Assembly (NCBI GenBank): GCA_037447655.1
Contig: JBBHKE010002003.1
Location: forward strand, 62,001 to 126,000
Reading direction: 5' to 3'
Source: Zygnema cylindricum
Lineage: Eukaryota; Streptophyta; Zygnematophyceae; Zygnematales; Zygnemataceae
DNA length: 64,000 bases
Part shown: positions 1-12,462 of the stretch, in pieces
Position numbering within the stretch: position 1 is the stretch's first letter
Layout: each line of letters starts with the position of its first letter
Translations under genes and position numbers: made by a program
The notes under the pieces: generated by a model
What the model was told of the DNA's origin: nothing
Seen by the model: the letters and a program-made list of their open reading frames with translations, nothing else
The model's database searches: none

Positions 1-3000
1 TTAGCGCTAACAAAAATGGTTACCTAACTTACACAAACTGTTAGCGATAACAAGTATTGTTACCTCAATTACATAAGCAGTAAATGATAACAAGGAATTG
101 TTACCTAAATTACACAAAAGTTAGCGATAACAAGAATTGTTACCGAAATTACAAAAAAAGTTAGCGCTAAAAGGAAGTGTTATCTAACTTACACAAATTG
201 TTAGCGCTAACAAGAATGGTTACCTTACTTACACAAACTGTTAGCGATAAGAGAAATTGTTACCTACTTACACAAAGTGTTAGCGCTAATATGAATTGTT
301 ATCTATTTACACAAATTATTAGCGATAACAATAATTGTTACCTAAATTAAACAAGCAGTTAGCAATAACGGAAATTGTTACCTAACTTACAAAAACTATT
401 AGCGATAACAAGAATTGTTACCTAAATTACAGAAACTATTAGCGATAACACGAATTGTTATCTAAATTACACAAAATGTTAGCGATAACAAGAATTGTTA
501 TCTTAATTACACAAACTGTTAGCGCTAATAGGAATTGATATCTAACTTATACAAAGTGTTAGCGATAACAAGAATTGTTATCTAAATTACACAAACAGTT
601 ACCGATAACAAGAATTGTTACCTAAATTAAACAAACTGTTAAAGATAAGAAAAATTGTTACCTAAATTACATAAACAATTAGCGATAAGAAGAAATGTTA
701 CCTAAATTACACAAACAGTTAGAGATAACAAGAATTGTTACCTAAATTACACAAACTGTTAGCGATATCAACAATTGTTCCCTAGATTACAGAAACAATT
801 AGCGATAACAAGAATTGTTATCTAAATTAAGCAAACTGTTAGCGCTTACATGAATTATTTTCTAAATTACACATACTGTTAGCGATAACAAGTATTGTTA
901 CCTAAATTACACACACAGTTAGCGATAACAGGAATTGTTATCTAAATTACACAAACTGTTAGCGATAACAAAATTGTTACCTAAATTACACAAAAAGTTA
1001 GCGATAACAACAATTGTTAACTAAATTACAGAAATAGTTAGCTCTAACAGGAATTGTTATCTAACTTACACAAATTGTTAGCAGTAACAAGAATGGTTAC
1101 CTTACACAAACTGTTAGCGATAAGAGGAATTATAACCTAACTAACACAAACTGTTAGCGCTAACATGAATTGTTATCTATTTACACAAACTATTAGCGTT
1201 AACAATAATTGTTACCTAAATTACACAAGCAATTAGCGATAACAGCAATTATTACCTTACTTACAGAAACTGTTAGTTATAACTTGAATTGTTACCTAAC
1301 TAACACAAACTGTTAGCGTTAACACGAATTGCTATATAACTTACACATTCTGTTAGCGATAAGAAGAATTGTTTCCTAAATTACACAAATAGTTAGCGAT
1401 AGCAATTATTGTTACATAAATTACACAAACAGTTAGCGATAACAAGAATTGTTTCCAATATTACACAAATACTTAGCACTAACAGGAATTGATATCTAAA
1501 TTATAGAAACAGTTAGGGATAACAATAATTGTTACCTAAATTACAAAAACAGTTAGCGCTAACAGGAATTGTTATCTAAATTACACAAACTGTTAGCGCT
1601 AACAAAAATTGTTGCCTAACTTACACAAACAGTTAGCGATACCAAGAATTGTTACCTAAATTACAGAAACAGTTAGCCATAACAATAATTGTTTCCTAAA
1701 TTACACAAACAATTAGCGATAACAAGAATTGTTACCTAAATTACACAAATACAAACAATTAGCGATAACAATAATAGTTATATAAATTACACAAACAATT
1801 AGTGATAACAAGAATAGTTATCTAAATTACACAAATTGTTAACGATAACAAGAATTGTTTCCAAAATTACACAAACAGTTAGCCATAACAAGATTTGTTA
1901 CCTAAATTACAAAAAACTCTTATCGTAAACAGGAAATGTTTATCTAACTTACACAAACTATTAGCGCTAACAATAATTTTTACCTAAATTACACAAATAT
2001 TAAGTCATAATAACAATTGTTACCTAAATTACAAAAACAGTTAGCGATAATAGGTCTTCTTTTCTAAATTACACAAATTGTTAGCGATAACAAGAATTGT
2101 AACCTAAATTACACAAACAGTTAGTGAAACCAAGAAGTGTTTCCTAAATTACACAAACAATTAAAACCAGAAGGAATTGATATCTAACTTACACAAATTG
2201 TTAGCTATAACAAGAATTGTTATCTAAATTACACAAACAGTTAGGGATAACAGGAATTGTTATCTTAATTACACAAACAGTTAGCGATAACAGAAATTGT
2301 TACCTATATTACGCAAACAGTTAGCGATAACAAAAATTGTTTCCTATATTAAACAAACTCTTAGCGCTAACAAGAATTGTTATCAAACTTACACAAACTC
2401 TTAGCGATAACAAGAATTGTTACCTATATTACACAAAAAATTAGCGATAACAGGAATTATTATCTAAATCACACAAATTGTTAGCGATAACAAGAATTCT
2501 TACCTAAATTACACAAACAGTTAGCGATAACAAGAATTGTTACCTAACTTACACAAATTGTTAGTGTTAATAGGACTTGTTACCTGACTTACTCAAACTG
2601 TTAGCAATAACAATAATTGTTACCTAAATTACACAAACACTTAGCGATAACAAGTATTGTTATCTAAATTACACAAACTATTAGCGATAACAAGAAGTGT
2701 AACCTTAATTACAGAAATAAATAGCGATAACAAGAATTGTGACCTAAGTTATAGAAATAATTAGCGCTAACAGGATTTGTTATCTAACTTACACAAACAT
2801 TTAGCGCTAACAAGAATGGCTACCTAACTTACACAAAGTGTTAGCGATAAAAGGAATTCTGACCTAAATTACACAAAAAGTTAGCGATAAGAGGAATTAT
2901 TACCTTAATTACACAAACTCTTAAAATAACAAGAATTGTTACCTAACTTATACAAACTATTAGCGATAAAAGGAATTGTTATCTTATTACACAAACAAAT

Positions 3001-3735
3001 AGCGATAACAATAATTGTTACCTAACTTACACAAACTATTAGCGTTAAAAAGCATTGTTATCTAACTTACACTAATGTTAGAGATAACAAGAATTGTTAC
3101 CTAAATTACACAAACAGTTAGCGATAACAAGAATTGTTACCTAAATTACAAAAACAGTTTGCGTTATCTGACAATGTTATCTAACTTACACAAACTGTTA
3201 GCGCTAACAAGAATGGTTTCCTAACTTACACAAACTGTTAGCGATAAGAGTAATTGTTACCTAACTTACACAAACTGTTAACGCTAACATAATTGTTATC
3301 AAACTTACAGAAATTGTTAGCGATAACAAGAATTGTTATCTAAAATACACAAACTGTTAGCGATAACAAGAATTGTTACCTAAATTTCACAAACACTTAG
3401 GGATAACATTATTTTTTTGCGAAATTACAGAAACAATTAGCGATAACAAGAATTCTTACCTAAATTACACAAATAGTTAAGGATAACAAGAATTGTTGTC
3501 TTAATTACACAAACAGTTAGCGCTAACAAGAATTGCTATCTAACTTACACAAACTGTTAGCGATAACAAGAATTTTTACCTAAATTACACAAACAGTTAG
3601 CGATATCAAGAATTGTTACCTAAATTACACAAATAGTTAGCGATAACAAAAATTGTTTCCGAAATTACATAAAGAGTTTGCGCTAACAGGAATTGATATT
3701 TTAATTACACAAACAGTTAGTGATAACAAGAATCG
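1..3735 (+). repeat. 40-bp satellite array S1, forward orientation
   Basis: Tandem monomers of 40 bp run without a break from the window edge. Each monomer contains GTTAGCGATAAC or its fully palindromic variant GTTAGCGCTAAC, then AAGAATTGTTACC and a TAAATTACACAAAC stretch. Monomers diverge from one another mostly by point changes and 1-2 bp indels. Subtypes recur in a fixed order, for example near 160-330, 1,045-1,190, 2,760-2,880 and 3,160-3,310. No coding potential or internal promoter is visible. The array continues beyond the left edge. Confidence 0.97.
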
Positions 3736-4422
3736 TGTTGTAGATCATGGGCATTTAGACCTGGCTGTAATCCACTCCCACTAGGAGTCACACTTGTACC
3801 AGCTGGGATATTCGTCCCTTGGAGGAGCAGGTGGAGCACTAGGGCAAATAGGAGCACTTCCAGCACGAGCTAAGCCATTATCAAACATGTTAGCGCAAAA
3901 AACCCAAAGAGGAATACTTATCAGACAAAATCAATACTATAAGATATGTAACTACAAATAAAAGAGATATTTCAGCCAAACAAACATGTACTACAAGAAA
4001 ATCAAAGACAATAGAGCACAAAACACCTTAAACTACACTTAGTGCTCTCATTTCCTTAAACTCTGTGTAGAATCTACATTCTGTATCGAATTCATCAATC
4101 CTAATTGAACTGAATACTCAAAAGATCTAAAAAATCTCTAAAACGTATGTACAGGGTTCACCAAACAACCTACTGACAAAAATCTAGGTGTTTGGACCAA
4201 ATTATCCACTAACAATATCTTAACCCTAAAAATCCGGGAGATTATTATCACGTCCACATTCATTGGTGGACCTACACACTAATTTACCTAAAGATAACTA
4301 TTCGTGAAGATAATACAAAAATTCCACATTAAATTTGGTCAATATTGAATAGTTGGTATTTCAAAAATACTATAAATCCTAGACTCAAATTTCTAAGACT
4401 AACTAAAGCTCACTTTTCAATA
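3736..4422 (-). mobile_element. Solo LTR, Copia family G, reverse strand
   Basis: This 687-bp insert in the satellite has the same length as the 5' LTR of element G (31,963-32,649) and aligns with it end to end. On the reverse strand it starts TATTGAAAAG and ends CTACAACA. The flanks AATCG (3,731-3,735) and AATTG (4,423-4,427) look like a 5-bp target-site duplication with one mismatch, and removing the insert restores a continuous monomer. The reverse strand also holds the Gag N-terminal start (ATG near 3,892) found in other members of the family. No internal region is present, so this is the product of LTR-LTR recombination. Confidence 0.92.
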
Positions 4423-7400
4423 AATTGTTGCCTAAATTACACAAAAAGATAGCGATAACAAGAATTGTAACGTAAATTACAGAATTAGTTAGTGCTAACA
4501 GGAATTGTTATTTAACTTACACAAACAGTTAGTGCTAACAAAAATTGTTACCTAACTTACACAAACAGCTAGCGATAACAAGAATTATTACCTAAATAAC
4601 AAAATAAGTTAGCGATAACAGGAAATGTTACCTAAGTTACACAAACAATTAGCGATAACAAGAATAATTATCTAAATTACAGAAACTATAAGCGATAATA
4701 GGAATTTTATCTAATTTACACAAACAGTTAGCGATAACAAGAATTGTTACCTAAATTACACAAACATTTAGCGATAACAAGAATTGTTTCCTAAATTACA
4801 AAAACAATTAGCGATAACAAGAATTGTTACCTAAATTACACAAACAGTTAGCGCTAACAAGAATTGATATCAAAATGACACAAATAGTTAGCGCTAACAA
4901 GAATTGTTACATAAATTACACAAACAGTTAGCGATAACAAGAATTGTTACCTAAATTTCACAAACAGTTAGCGATAACAAGAATTGTTACATAAATTACA
5001 AAAACAGTTATAGCAAATAGGAATTGTTATCTAACTTACACAAACTGTTAGCGATAACAATAATTGTTACCTAAAATATAGAAAAACAGTTAACCGTAAT
5101 ATGAATTGTTACCTACATAAAACAAATGGTTAGCGATAAAAGGAATTGTTTCCTAAATTACACAAACACGTAGTGATTACAAGAATTGTTTCCTAAATTA
5201 CACAAAAAGTTAGCGCTAATAGTAATTGATATCTAATTTACAAAAACTGTTAGCGATAACAATAATTGTTATCTAAATTACAGAAACAGTTAGAAATCAC
5301 AGAAATTGTTATCTAAATCACACAAATTGTTAACAATAACAAGAATTGTTACCTAAATTATACAAATAGTTAGCGATAATATGAATTGTTACCTAAATTA
5401 CAAAAATAGTGAGCGCAAACAATAATTGTTATCTAGCTTACACAAACGGTTTACGCTAACAAGAATTGTTAGCTAAATTACACAAACAATTAGCGATAAA
5501 AAGAATTGTTTCCTAAATTACACAAATAGTTAGCGATAATAACAATTATTTCCTAAATTACAGAAAAAAGTTAGCGCTAACAGGAATTGTTATCTAAATT
5601 ACACAAACTGTTAGCGATAATAAGAATTGTTTCCTCAATTACTTTAACAGTTAGCGATAACAAGAACTGATATTTAAATTACACAAACTTATTAGTGATA
5701 ACAAAATTGTTACCTAAAATACAAGAAACAGTTAGCGCCAACAGGAGTTGTTATCTAACTTATAAAAACTGTTAGCGCTAAAAAAAATTGTTACCTAACT
5801 TACACAAACAGTTAGCAATAACAAGAATTGTAACCTAAATTACATAATAAGTTAGCGATAACACGAATTTTTACCTAACTTATACAAATAATTAGCGATA
5901 ACAAGAATTGTTATCTAAATTACACAAACTATTAGCGATAACAAGAATTTTATCTAATTTACACAAACAATTAGCGATAACAAAAATTGTTACCTAAGTT
6001 ACACAAACACTTAGCGGTAACAAAATTTGTTTCCTAAATTACACAAACAATTAGTGATAACAAGAATTTTTACCTAAATTACACAAACAATTAGCGATAA
6101 TTATAATTGTTATATAAATTACACAAACAGTTAGCGATAACAAGAATTCTTACCTAAATTACACAAACAGTTAGCGATAACAAGAATTGTTACCTATATT
6201 TTACAAACAATTAGTGATAACAAGGATTGTTACCTAAATAATAAAAAGAAATAGTGCAAACAGGAATTTTATCTAACTTACACAAACTATTAGCGCTAAC
6301 AAGAATTGTTACCTAAATTACACAAATAGTTAGCAATAACATGAATTATTATCTAAATTACACAAATTGTTAGAGATAACAGGAATTGTTAGCTAAATTA
6401 CAAAAACAGTTAGCGATAAAAATAATTGTTTCTGAAATTACAAAGACAATTAGCAATAACAATAATTTTTAACTAAATTACACAAAGAGTTAGCGATAAC
6501 AACAATTGTTATCTAAATTACACAAACTATTAGCGATAACAAAATTGTTACCTAAATTACACAAACAGTTAGCGATAACAATAATTGTTTCCTAAATTAC
6601 ACAAACAGTTAGCGCTAATAGGATTTGTTATCTAAATTACACAAGCTGTTAGCGATAACAATAATAGTTACCTAAATTACACAAACAATTAGCCATAACA
6701 ATAATTGTTTCCTAAATTACACAAACAGTTAGCGATAACAAGAATTGTTTCCTAAATTACACAAACTGTTAGCGATAACAAAATTGTTACCTAAATTACA
6801 GAAACACTTAGCGCTAATAGGTATTGTTATCTAAATTACACAAACTGTTAGCGATAACAAGAATTGTAACCTAGTTTACACAAACACTTAGCGATAACAA
6901 GAATTGATACCTTGATTATAGAAACAGTTAGCGCAAACAGTAATTGTTATCTAACTTACACAAATTGTTAGGGTTAACAAAAATTGTTACCTAACTTACA
7001 CAAACTGTTAGCGATAACAGGAATTTTTACCTTAATAACACAAACTATTAGCGATAACAAGAATTGTTACCTAAATTACACAAACAATACGCGATAACAA
7101 AAATTGTTACCTAACTTACACAAACTTTTAGCGATAACAGGAATTGTTATCTAACTTACATTAACTGTAAGCGATAACAAGAATTGTTACCTAAATTACA
7201 TAAACAGTTATCGATACCTAACTTACACAAACTCTTAGCGATAACAGGAATTGTTATCTAACTTAAACAAACTGTTAGTGATAATAATAATTGTTACCTA
7301 AATTACACAAACAATTAGCGATAACAAGAATTGTAACATAAATTACACAATTTTTTAGAGATAACAAGAATTGTAACCTAAATTACACAAACAATTAGAG

Positions 7401-8892
7401 CTACCAAAAATTGTTACCTAAATTGCACAAACTGTCAGCAATAACAAGAATTGTTACCTAAATTACACAATTAGTTAGCGATAACAAGAATTGTTACCTA
7501 AATTACAGAAACAGTTAGCGCTAATAGAAATTGTTTTCTAACTTACACTAACTATTAGCGATAACAAGAAATGATATCTAAATTACACAAACAGTTAGCG
7601 ATAAGAGGAATAAATATCTAAATTAGACAAACTGTTAGGGATAACAAGAATTGTTTACCTAAATTACACAAATTGTTATTGCTTAGAGGAATTGTTATCT
7701 AACTTACACAAACTCTTAGCGATAATAAGAATTATTTCCTAAATTATAGAAAAAAGTTAGCGCTAACAGGAATTATTACTTAAATTACACAAACTGTTAG
7801 CGATAACAAGAATTGTTATCTAAATTACACAAATTCTAAGCGCTAACATAAATTTTTCCTAACTTACACAAACTGTTAGCGATAACAAGAATTGATATCT
7901 AAATTACACAAACAGTTAGCGATAACAGGAATTGTTATCTAAATAAGACAAACTGTGAGAGATAACAAGAATTGTTAACTAAATTACACGAACAGTTAGC
8001 GGTAACAGGAATTGTTATCTAACTTACACAAACTGTTAGCGATAACAATAGTTATTACCTAAATTACACAAACAATTAGCGATAACAAGAATTGTTACAT
8101 AAATTACACAAACTTTTAGAGATAACAAGAATTGTAACCTAAATTACATAAACAATTAGCGCTACCAAAAATTGTTATCTAAATTGCACAAACTATTAGC
8201 AATAACAAGAATTGTTACCTAAATTACACAATTAGTTAGCGATAACAAGAATTGTTACCTAAATTACAGAAACAGTTAGCGCTAATAGAAATTGTTTTCT
8301 AACTTACACTAACTATTAGCGATAACAAGAAATGATATCTAAATTACACAAACAGTTAGCGATAAGAGGAATAAATATCTAAATTAGACAAACTGTTAGG
8401 GATAACAAGAATTGTTACCTAAATTACACAAATTGTTATTGCTTAGAGGAATTGTTATCTAACTTACACAAACTCTTAGCGATAATAAGAATTATTTCCT
8501 AAATTACAGAAAAAAGTTAGCGCTAACAGGAATTATTACTTAAATTACACAAACTGTTAGCGATAACAAAAATTGTTACCTAAATTACACAAATTCTAAG
8601 CGCTAACATAAATTTTTCCTAACTTACACAAACTGTTAGCGATAACAAGAATTGATATCTAAATTACAGAAACAGTTAGCGATAGAATTGTTATCTAAAT
8701 AAGACAAACTGTTAGAGATAACAAGAATTGTTAACTAAATTACACGAACAGTTAGCGGTAACAGGAATTGTTATCTAACTTACACAAACTGTTAGAGATA
8801 AGAGGAATTGTAACCTAACATACACAAACTGTTAGCGATAACAAGAATTGTTACCTAAATTACACAAACAGTTAGCGATAACATGAATTGTT
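4423..8892 (+). repeat. 40-bp satellite array S2, forward orientation
   Basis: This is the same 40-bp monomer and orientation as S1, and the two are continuous apart from the solo LTR. It includes a local duplication of about 19 monomers in its last third, annotated separately. No genes are seen. Confidence 0.97.
7262..8778 (+). repeat. Tandem duplication of about 19 satellite monomers
   Basis: The stretch 7,262-8,021 recurs at 8,022-8,778 with an offset of 761 bp. Idiosyncratic variants are shared in the same order: the GCTACCAAAAATTG monomer (7,400 and 8,160), the ATTAGTTAGCG monomer (7,470 and 8,230), ATAAATATCTAAATTAGAC (7,610 and 8,370) and the TTATTGCTTAGAGG monomer (7,670 and 8,430). 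The second copy has lost 5 bp near 8,685. This is much closer similarity than between random monomers, so it reflects a block duplication or unequal exchange. Confidence 0.9.
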
Positions 8893-9253
8893 TATTGAAA
8901 AAAATAGATTTCTTCAGTATTTTCTAGGTTTAAAATGTTAGTATAAAAGAAAAAGAAGAGGAGAGACACCCTGCCTACACCTCCTCTCTAAAGCCCCCAT
9001 ACCTATTGTAGTCAGTGAAGGATAGAGAGAGTGGTTGATCCATGGCTGCCTTAGTTCAACAGGCAGATATTTTTAAAGCTACTAAAAATATACTTGACGG
9101 ACCCTAGATTTCATCCCAGTACCTGCGGTTCGTCAAGCTCGCCGATAGTGGTCAGCTTTATCCTACTAGACTAGGACCAATGCTAAATGCTATAGTATGT
9201 GATAGATATATATATATATTTTTAGGAAGGAGCAAATCCATTTAACTAAAACT

Positions 9254-9620
9254 GTGTACGGCGTACATAGATACAATTTTATAAATGTACCAATTCAAAA
9301 CAGATACCACGGATTTTGTTTCGGCAACGAAACAAATATCGCGCAAGTATTTATTACGGCCAAGATTGCATCTTGCTGCGAATCCAACGGCGCACATCAT
9401 CGCCAAAATCTCGGAGTAGTCACTTTGGCGTTTAGTGATGTGGCATGACCAAGAGCCACGTGGAGAGATGACATTCGGTCATAGGAATTTCGAGGAATGT
9501 ACAGACGAGTGAAAAGGAGACACGCGTCCGCTTAATAGTCTTGTCGTACATAGGCAGTACAAAAGGTACACCGGCAGTAGTACTTTTTGGTACAGTACAG
9601 TAATCAGATTGGTCCGTACT
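9254..9620 (+). promoter_or_regulatory. Cluster of 11 GTAC motifs in LTR U3
   Basis: Eleven copies of the self-complementary tetramer GTAC lie in about 370 bp upstream of the TATA-like box, several within CGTAC or GGTAC contexts. About one or two would be expected by chance. Similar clusters lie in the equivalent part of the J LTR (63,290-63,365) and the K LTR (60,410-60,495). GTAC is the core recognised by plant SBP-box transcription factors; that link is an inference. Confidence 0.55.
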
Positions 9621-9628
9621 TCAGCAGA

Positions 9629-9660
9629 TATAAGTTATTAGAGGAAATTAGGACTTAGAA
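9629..9660 (+). promoter_or_regulatory. TATA-like box and downstream GGACTTAG motif
   Basis: TATAAG at 9,629-9,634 is followed about 20 bp later by GGACTTAGAA (9,651-9,660). The same pairing of a TATA-like element with GACTTAG occurs in the LTRs of other families (25,569, 44,931, 37,727 and, on the reverse strand, near 18,320, 60,375 and 63,260). The position fits a core promoter and the start of R, but no transcript evidence is available. Confidence 0.5.
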
Positions 9661-9919
9661 AATTTTGGTAGGCAGTCACCTCTCCCTTTGAGAGTTTCTA
9701 CAAATTGGCATTTTTACTGCCTCATAACTTATCGGTTAGTTGGCCATTTTCAGTGATTCTTTTTGCTACGGACTCAAGGGAGTCGAGACTGCACAAGGGT
9801 GCAGTCAAATTGTCAGTGTGATTTTTTGGGCAACAGTGGCTGTGGGTTAAAGTGGGCTAGTTATCAACTATCTAGAGGCTTCCTATATTCTATAGTCCAA
9901 TGGAGGACACAGAATTGCA

Positions 9920-11534
9920 TTGTTATCTAAATTACACAAATTGTTAGCGATAACAACAATTTTTACCTAAATTACACAAACAGTTAGCGATAACAATAAT
10001 TGTTACCTAATTTATACAACTATTAGCGATAACAAGAATTGTTATCTAAATTACACAAACAATTAGCTCTAACAGGAATTGTTTCCTAACTTACACAAAC
10101 TATTAGCGATATCAAGAATTGGTACCTAAATTACACAAACAGTTAGCGATATCAAGATTTATCTAAACTACACAAACTGTTAGCGATAACTAGAATTGTT
10201 TCCTATATTACACAAATTGTTAGCAATAACAACAATTGTTACCTAAATTACAGAAATAGTTAGCGCTAACAAGAATTGTTATCTAACTTACACAAACTAT
10301 TAGCGCTAACACGAATGGTTACCTAACTTGCACAAATTGTTGGCGATAACAAGAATTGTTACCTTAATAACACAAACAATTAGCGATAACAACAATTGTT
10401 ACCTAATTTACACAACTGTTAGCGATAACAGGAATTGTTACCTAAATTACACAAACAATTAGCGATAACAAAAATTGTCACCTAAATTACACAAACTGTA
10501 AGCGATAACAGGAATAAATATCTAAATTACACAAACAGTCAGTGATAACACGAATTGTTACCTAAATTACACAAACTCTTAGCGATAACAAGAATTGTTA
10601 CCTATATTACACAAACAATTAGCGATAACAAAAATTGTCACCTAAATTACACAAATAGTTAGCAATAACAATAACTGTTACCTAAATTACAGAACATTTA
10701 GCGACAAGAAGAATTGTTACCTTACTTACATAAACTGTTAGCGCAAACAATAATAGTTACCTAAATTACACAAATTTTTAGCGCTAACAGGAAATGTTTC
10801 CTAATTTACACAAACTATTAGCGATAACAAAAATCGTTACCTAAATTACACAAACAGTTAGCACTAACAATAATTACTATCTAAATAACACAAACTGTTA
10901 GCAATAACAAGAATTGTTACCTAAATTACACAAACAGTTAGCGATAACAAGAATTGTTACCTAACTTACACAAATTGTTATGGCTTACAGGAATTGTTAC
11001 ATAACTTAAGCAAATTGTTAGCGATAACAAGAATTGTTTCCTAAATTACATAAACAGTTAGCGCTAACAGGAATTGTTATCTAACTTACACAAAGTGTTA
11101 GCGCTAACAAGAATGTTTGCATAACTTATACAAACAGTTTAGCAATAACATGAATAGTTATCTAAATTACACAAACTATTAGCGCTAGTAGGAATTGATA
11201 TCTAACTTACACAAATTGTTAGCGATAACAAGAATTGTTATCTAAATTACACAAACAGTTAGCGATAACAGGAATTCTTACCTAAATTACAGAAACTGTG
11301 AGCGATAAGAGGAATTGTTACCTAACTTACACAATGTGTTACCACTAATAGGAATTGTTACCTAAATTACAGAAAGAGTTAGCGATAACAGGAATTCTTA
11401 CCTTAATTACACAAACAGTTAGCGCTATAAGGAATTGTTACCTAAATTTTTACAAACAGGTTGCGATAACAAGAATTGTTATCTAAATTACACAAAATGT
11501 TTGCACTTACATGAATTGTTTCCTAACTTACACA
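9920..11534 (+). repeat. 40-bp satellite array S3, forward orientation
   Basis: Forward-oriented 40-bp monomers continue in register from S2 once the solo LTR is removed. A few monomers are irregular near 11,430-11,530, where short open frames arise by chance. No genes are seen. Confidence 0.96.
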
Positions 11535-11899
11535 TGTTGTTATACAACAACTGGTGCAGGTGGAGGAGCGGCAAGAGTAGTAGAAGTAGACATGATACAC
11601 TCTCAGAAGCTATCAAGAATCCTACTAAACAGCTATTCTTATTGCTCACCAATTCTTATACAATCATCCAAACCTCACAAATCTCTATCAGAATATAGAG
11701 TAGCATACACACTGACAACTCCCAAAGTTTCAGCACAATTGACCCAACAACACTCGAGATATAATACTCAAAAGTTTCCCAAAAACTGTTTGCAGTTTTA
11801 CTACTTGGAAGTCTGGATACGTAATATGTTTTGAGTCCTTAGTCTTATACTTCTGTTAAACTGGCAACACCAGTGTACTTGAGAGGTACGTCAAACCAC

Positions 11900-12034
11900 C
11901 AAGCTACCACTAATCTGTCAAGCTACTACTGAGCTATCACTAAGCTACCACTGAGCTATCACTAAGCTACCACTGAGCTATCACTACGCTAATACTGTGT
12001 TACCCACTAAGTTACCACTGAGTTACCCACTACG
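11900..12034 (-). repeat. Tandem 11/22-bp repeat inside the C LTR
   Basis: On the forward strand, units AAGCTACCACTGAGCTATCA repeat with small changes (AAGCTACCACT alternating with GAGCTATCACT). The related LTR of F has the same repeat at 42,512-42,586 but fewer units, so copy number varies between family members. Confidence 0.8.
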
Positions 12035-12107
12035 TTGACTAGAATCGTATCTATCACAATTGCTCTATCCTGTACAGCTTCACAGTAAGAATATCAGACG
12101 CTACATT

Positions 12108-12119
12108 GTCCGTACGGAC
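12108..12119. promoter_or_regulatory. Perfect 12-bp palindrome GTCCGTACGGAC in U3
   Basis: GTCCGTACGGAC is a perfect palindrome in the U3 part of the C LTR and is conserved at 42,652-42,663 in the F LTR. A decayed form lies in the D LTR (CTGTACAG near 18,810). It may be a protein binding site; no direct evidence. Confidence 0.45.
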
Positions 12120-12302
12120 CATATCAAATATAATCGTGGTTGCATTGTCCTGCTGTGTTGCAGCTTCGCTGCTGCGCTGCTCTGATGCTGCGCTACTCTG
12201 CTGTTTTGCTGCTTTGTGTATATAGCAGCTTCGCTACTCCCTCTGTATAGCAGCTGCGCTGCTCCGTTGCTTTGAGACTGAAAGCTTTCCAAAAAGATAA
12301 CA

Positions 12303-12317
12303 CTCCCCTAAAGCTTT
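12303..12317 (-). other. Polypurine tract of element C
   Basis: On the reverse strand AAAGCTTTAGGGGAG directly precedes the LTR start TGTTATC. This is the expected position and composition of the plus-strand primer site. The equivalent tracts of D, G and E are nearly identical. Confidence 0.8.
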
Positions 12318-12462
12318 AGTTTCAGTATACCGGCGCAGCTGCGGTGATAAACTAGCGCAGCATCGCAGCATAGCAATATAGAAATTAGCAAGTCACCCAA
12401 TCCCACTACATCTCAATGATGGACTTATCGCAGCGTGAAAGTATAGCAGTGCAGCAATTCAA

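Larger units (their letters stand above)
8893..9919 (+). mobile_element. Solo LTR, type 3 family, forward strand
   Basis: This 1,027-bp unit has perfect 5-bp target-site duplications TTGTT at 8,888-8,892 and 9,920-9,924; removing it with one copy restores a satellite monomer. It starts TATTGAAAAAAATAG and ends AGAATTGCA. It is related to the LTR of element J (62,986-64,000) and more distantly to that of K, sharing the GTAC-rich block, a TATA-like box and the terminal ATGGAG... reading frame that begins Gag (ATG at 9,902). The pyrimidine-rich and ATATATAT stretches lie in the upstream part. Internal coding sequence is absent. Confidence 0.93.
11535..12302 (-). mobile_element. 3' LTR of truncated Copia element C (type 1)
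   Basis: This 768-bp LTR on the reverse strand starts TGTTATCTTTTTGGAAAG, directly after a polypurine tract, and ends TATAACAACA. It is closely related to the LTR of F (42,152-42,838). It carries the Gag N-terminal frame (ATG near 11,593), which here has an in-frame stop just before the LTR end. U3 contains GCTGCG-type short repeats, an 11/22-bp tandem repeat and a 12-bp GTCCGTACGGAC palindrome. The left flank is satellite; the matching 5' end of the element is missing, so no target-site duplication can be tested. Confidence 0.88.

Noticed and set aside
1-3735. CRISPR-like or telomeric repeat array
   Set aside because: There are no unique spacers between repeats, the monomer is a diverged 40-bp satellite, and it lacks TTTAGGG-type units.
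9254-9448. 64-codon open frame in the solo LTR
   Set aside because: It lies in U3. The similar frame at 63,415-63,636 is explained by DNA homology of the LTRs; there is no independent coding evidence.
11435-11834. Overlapping open frames at the satellite/LTR boundary
   Set aside because: They cross from satellite into the C LTR on the opposite strand to Gag and match no family.
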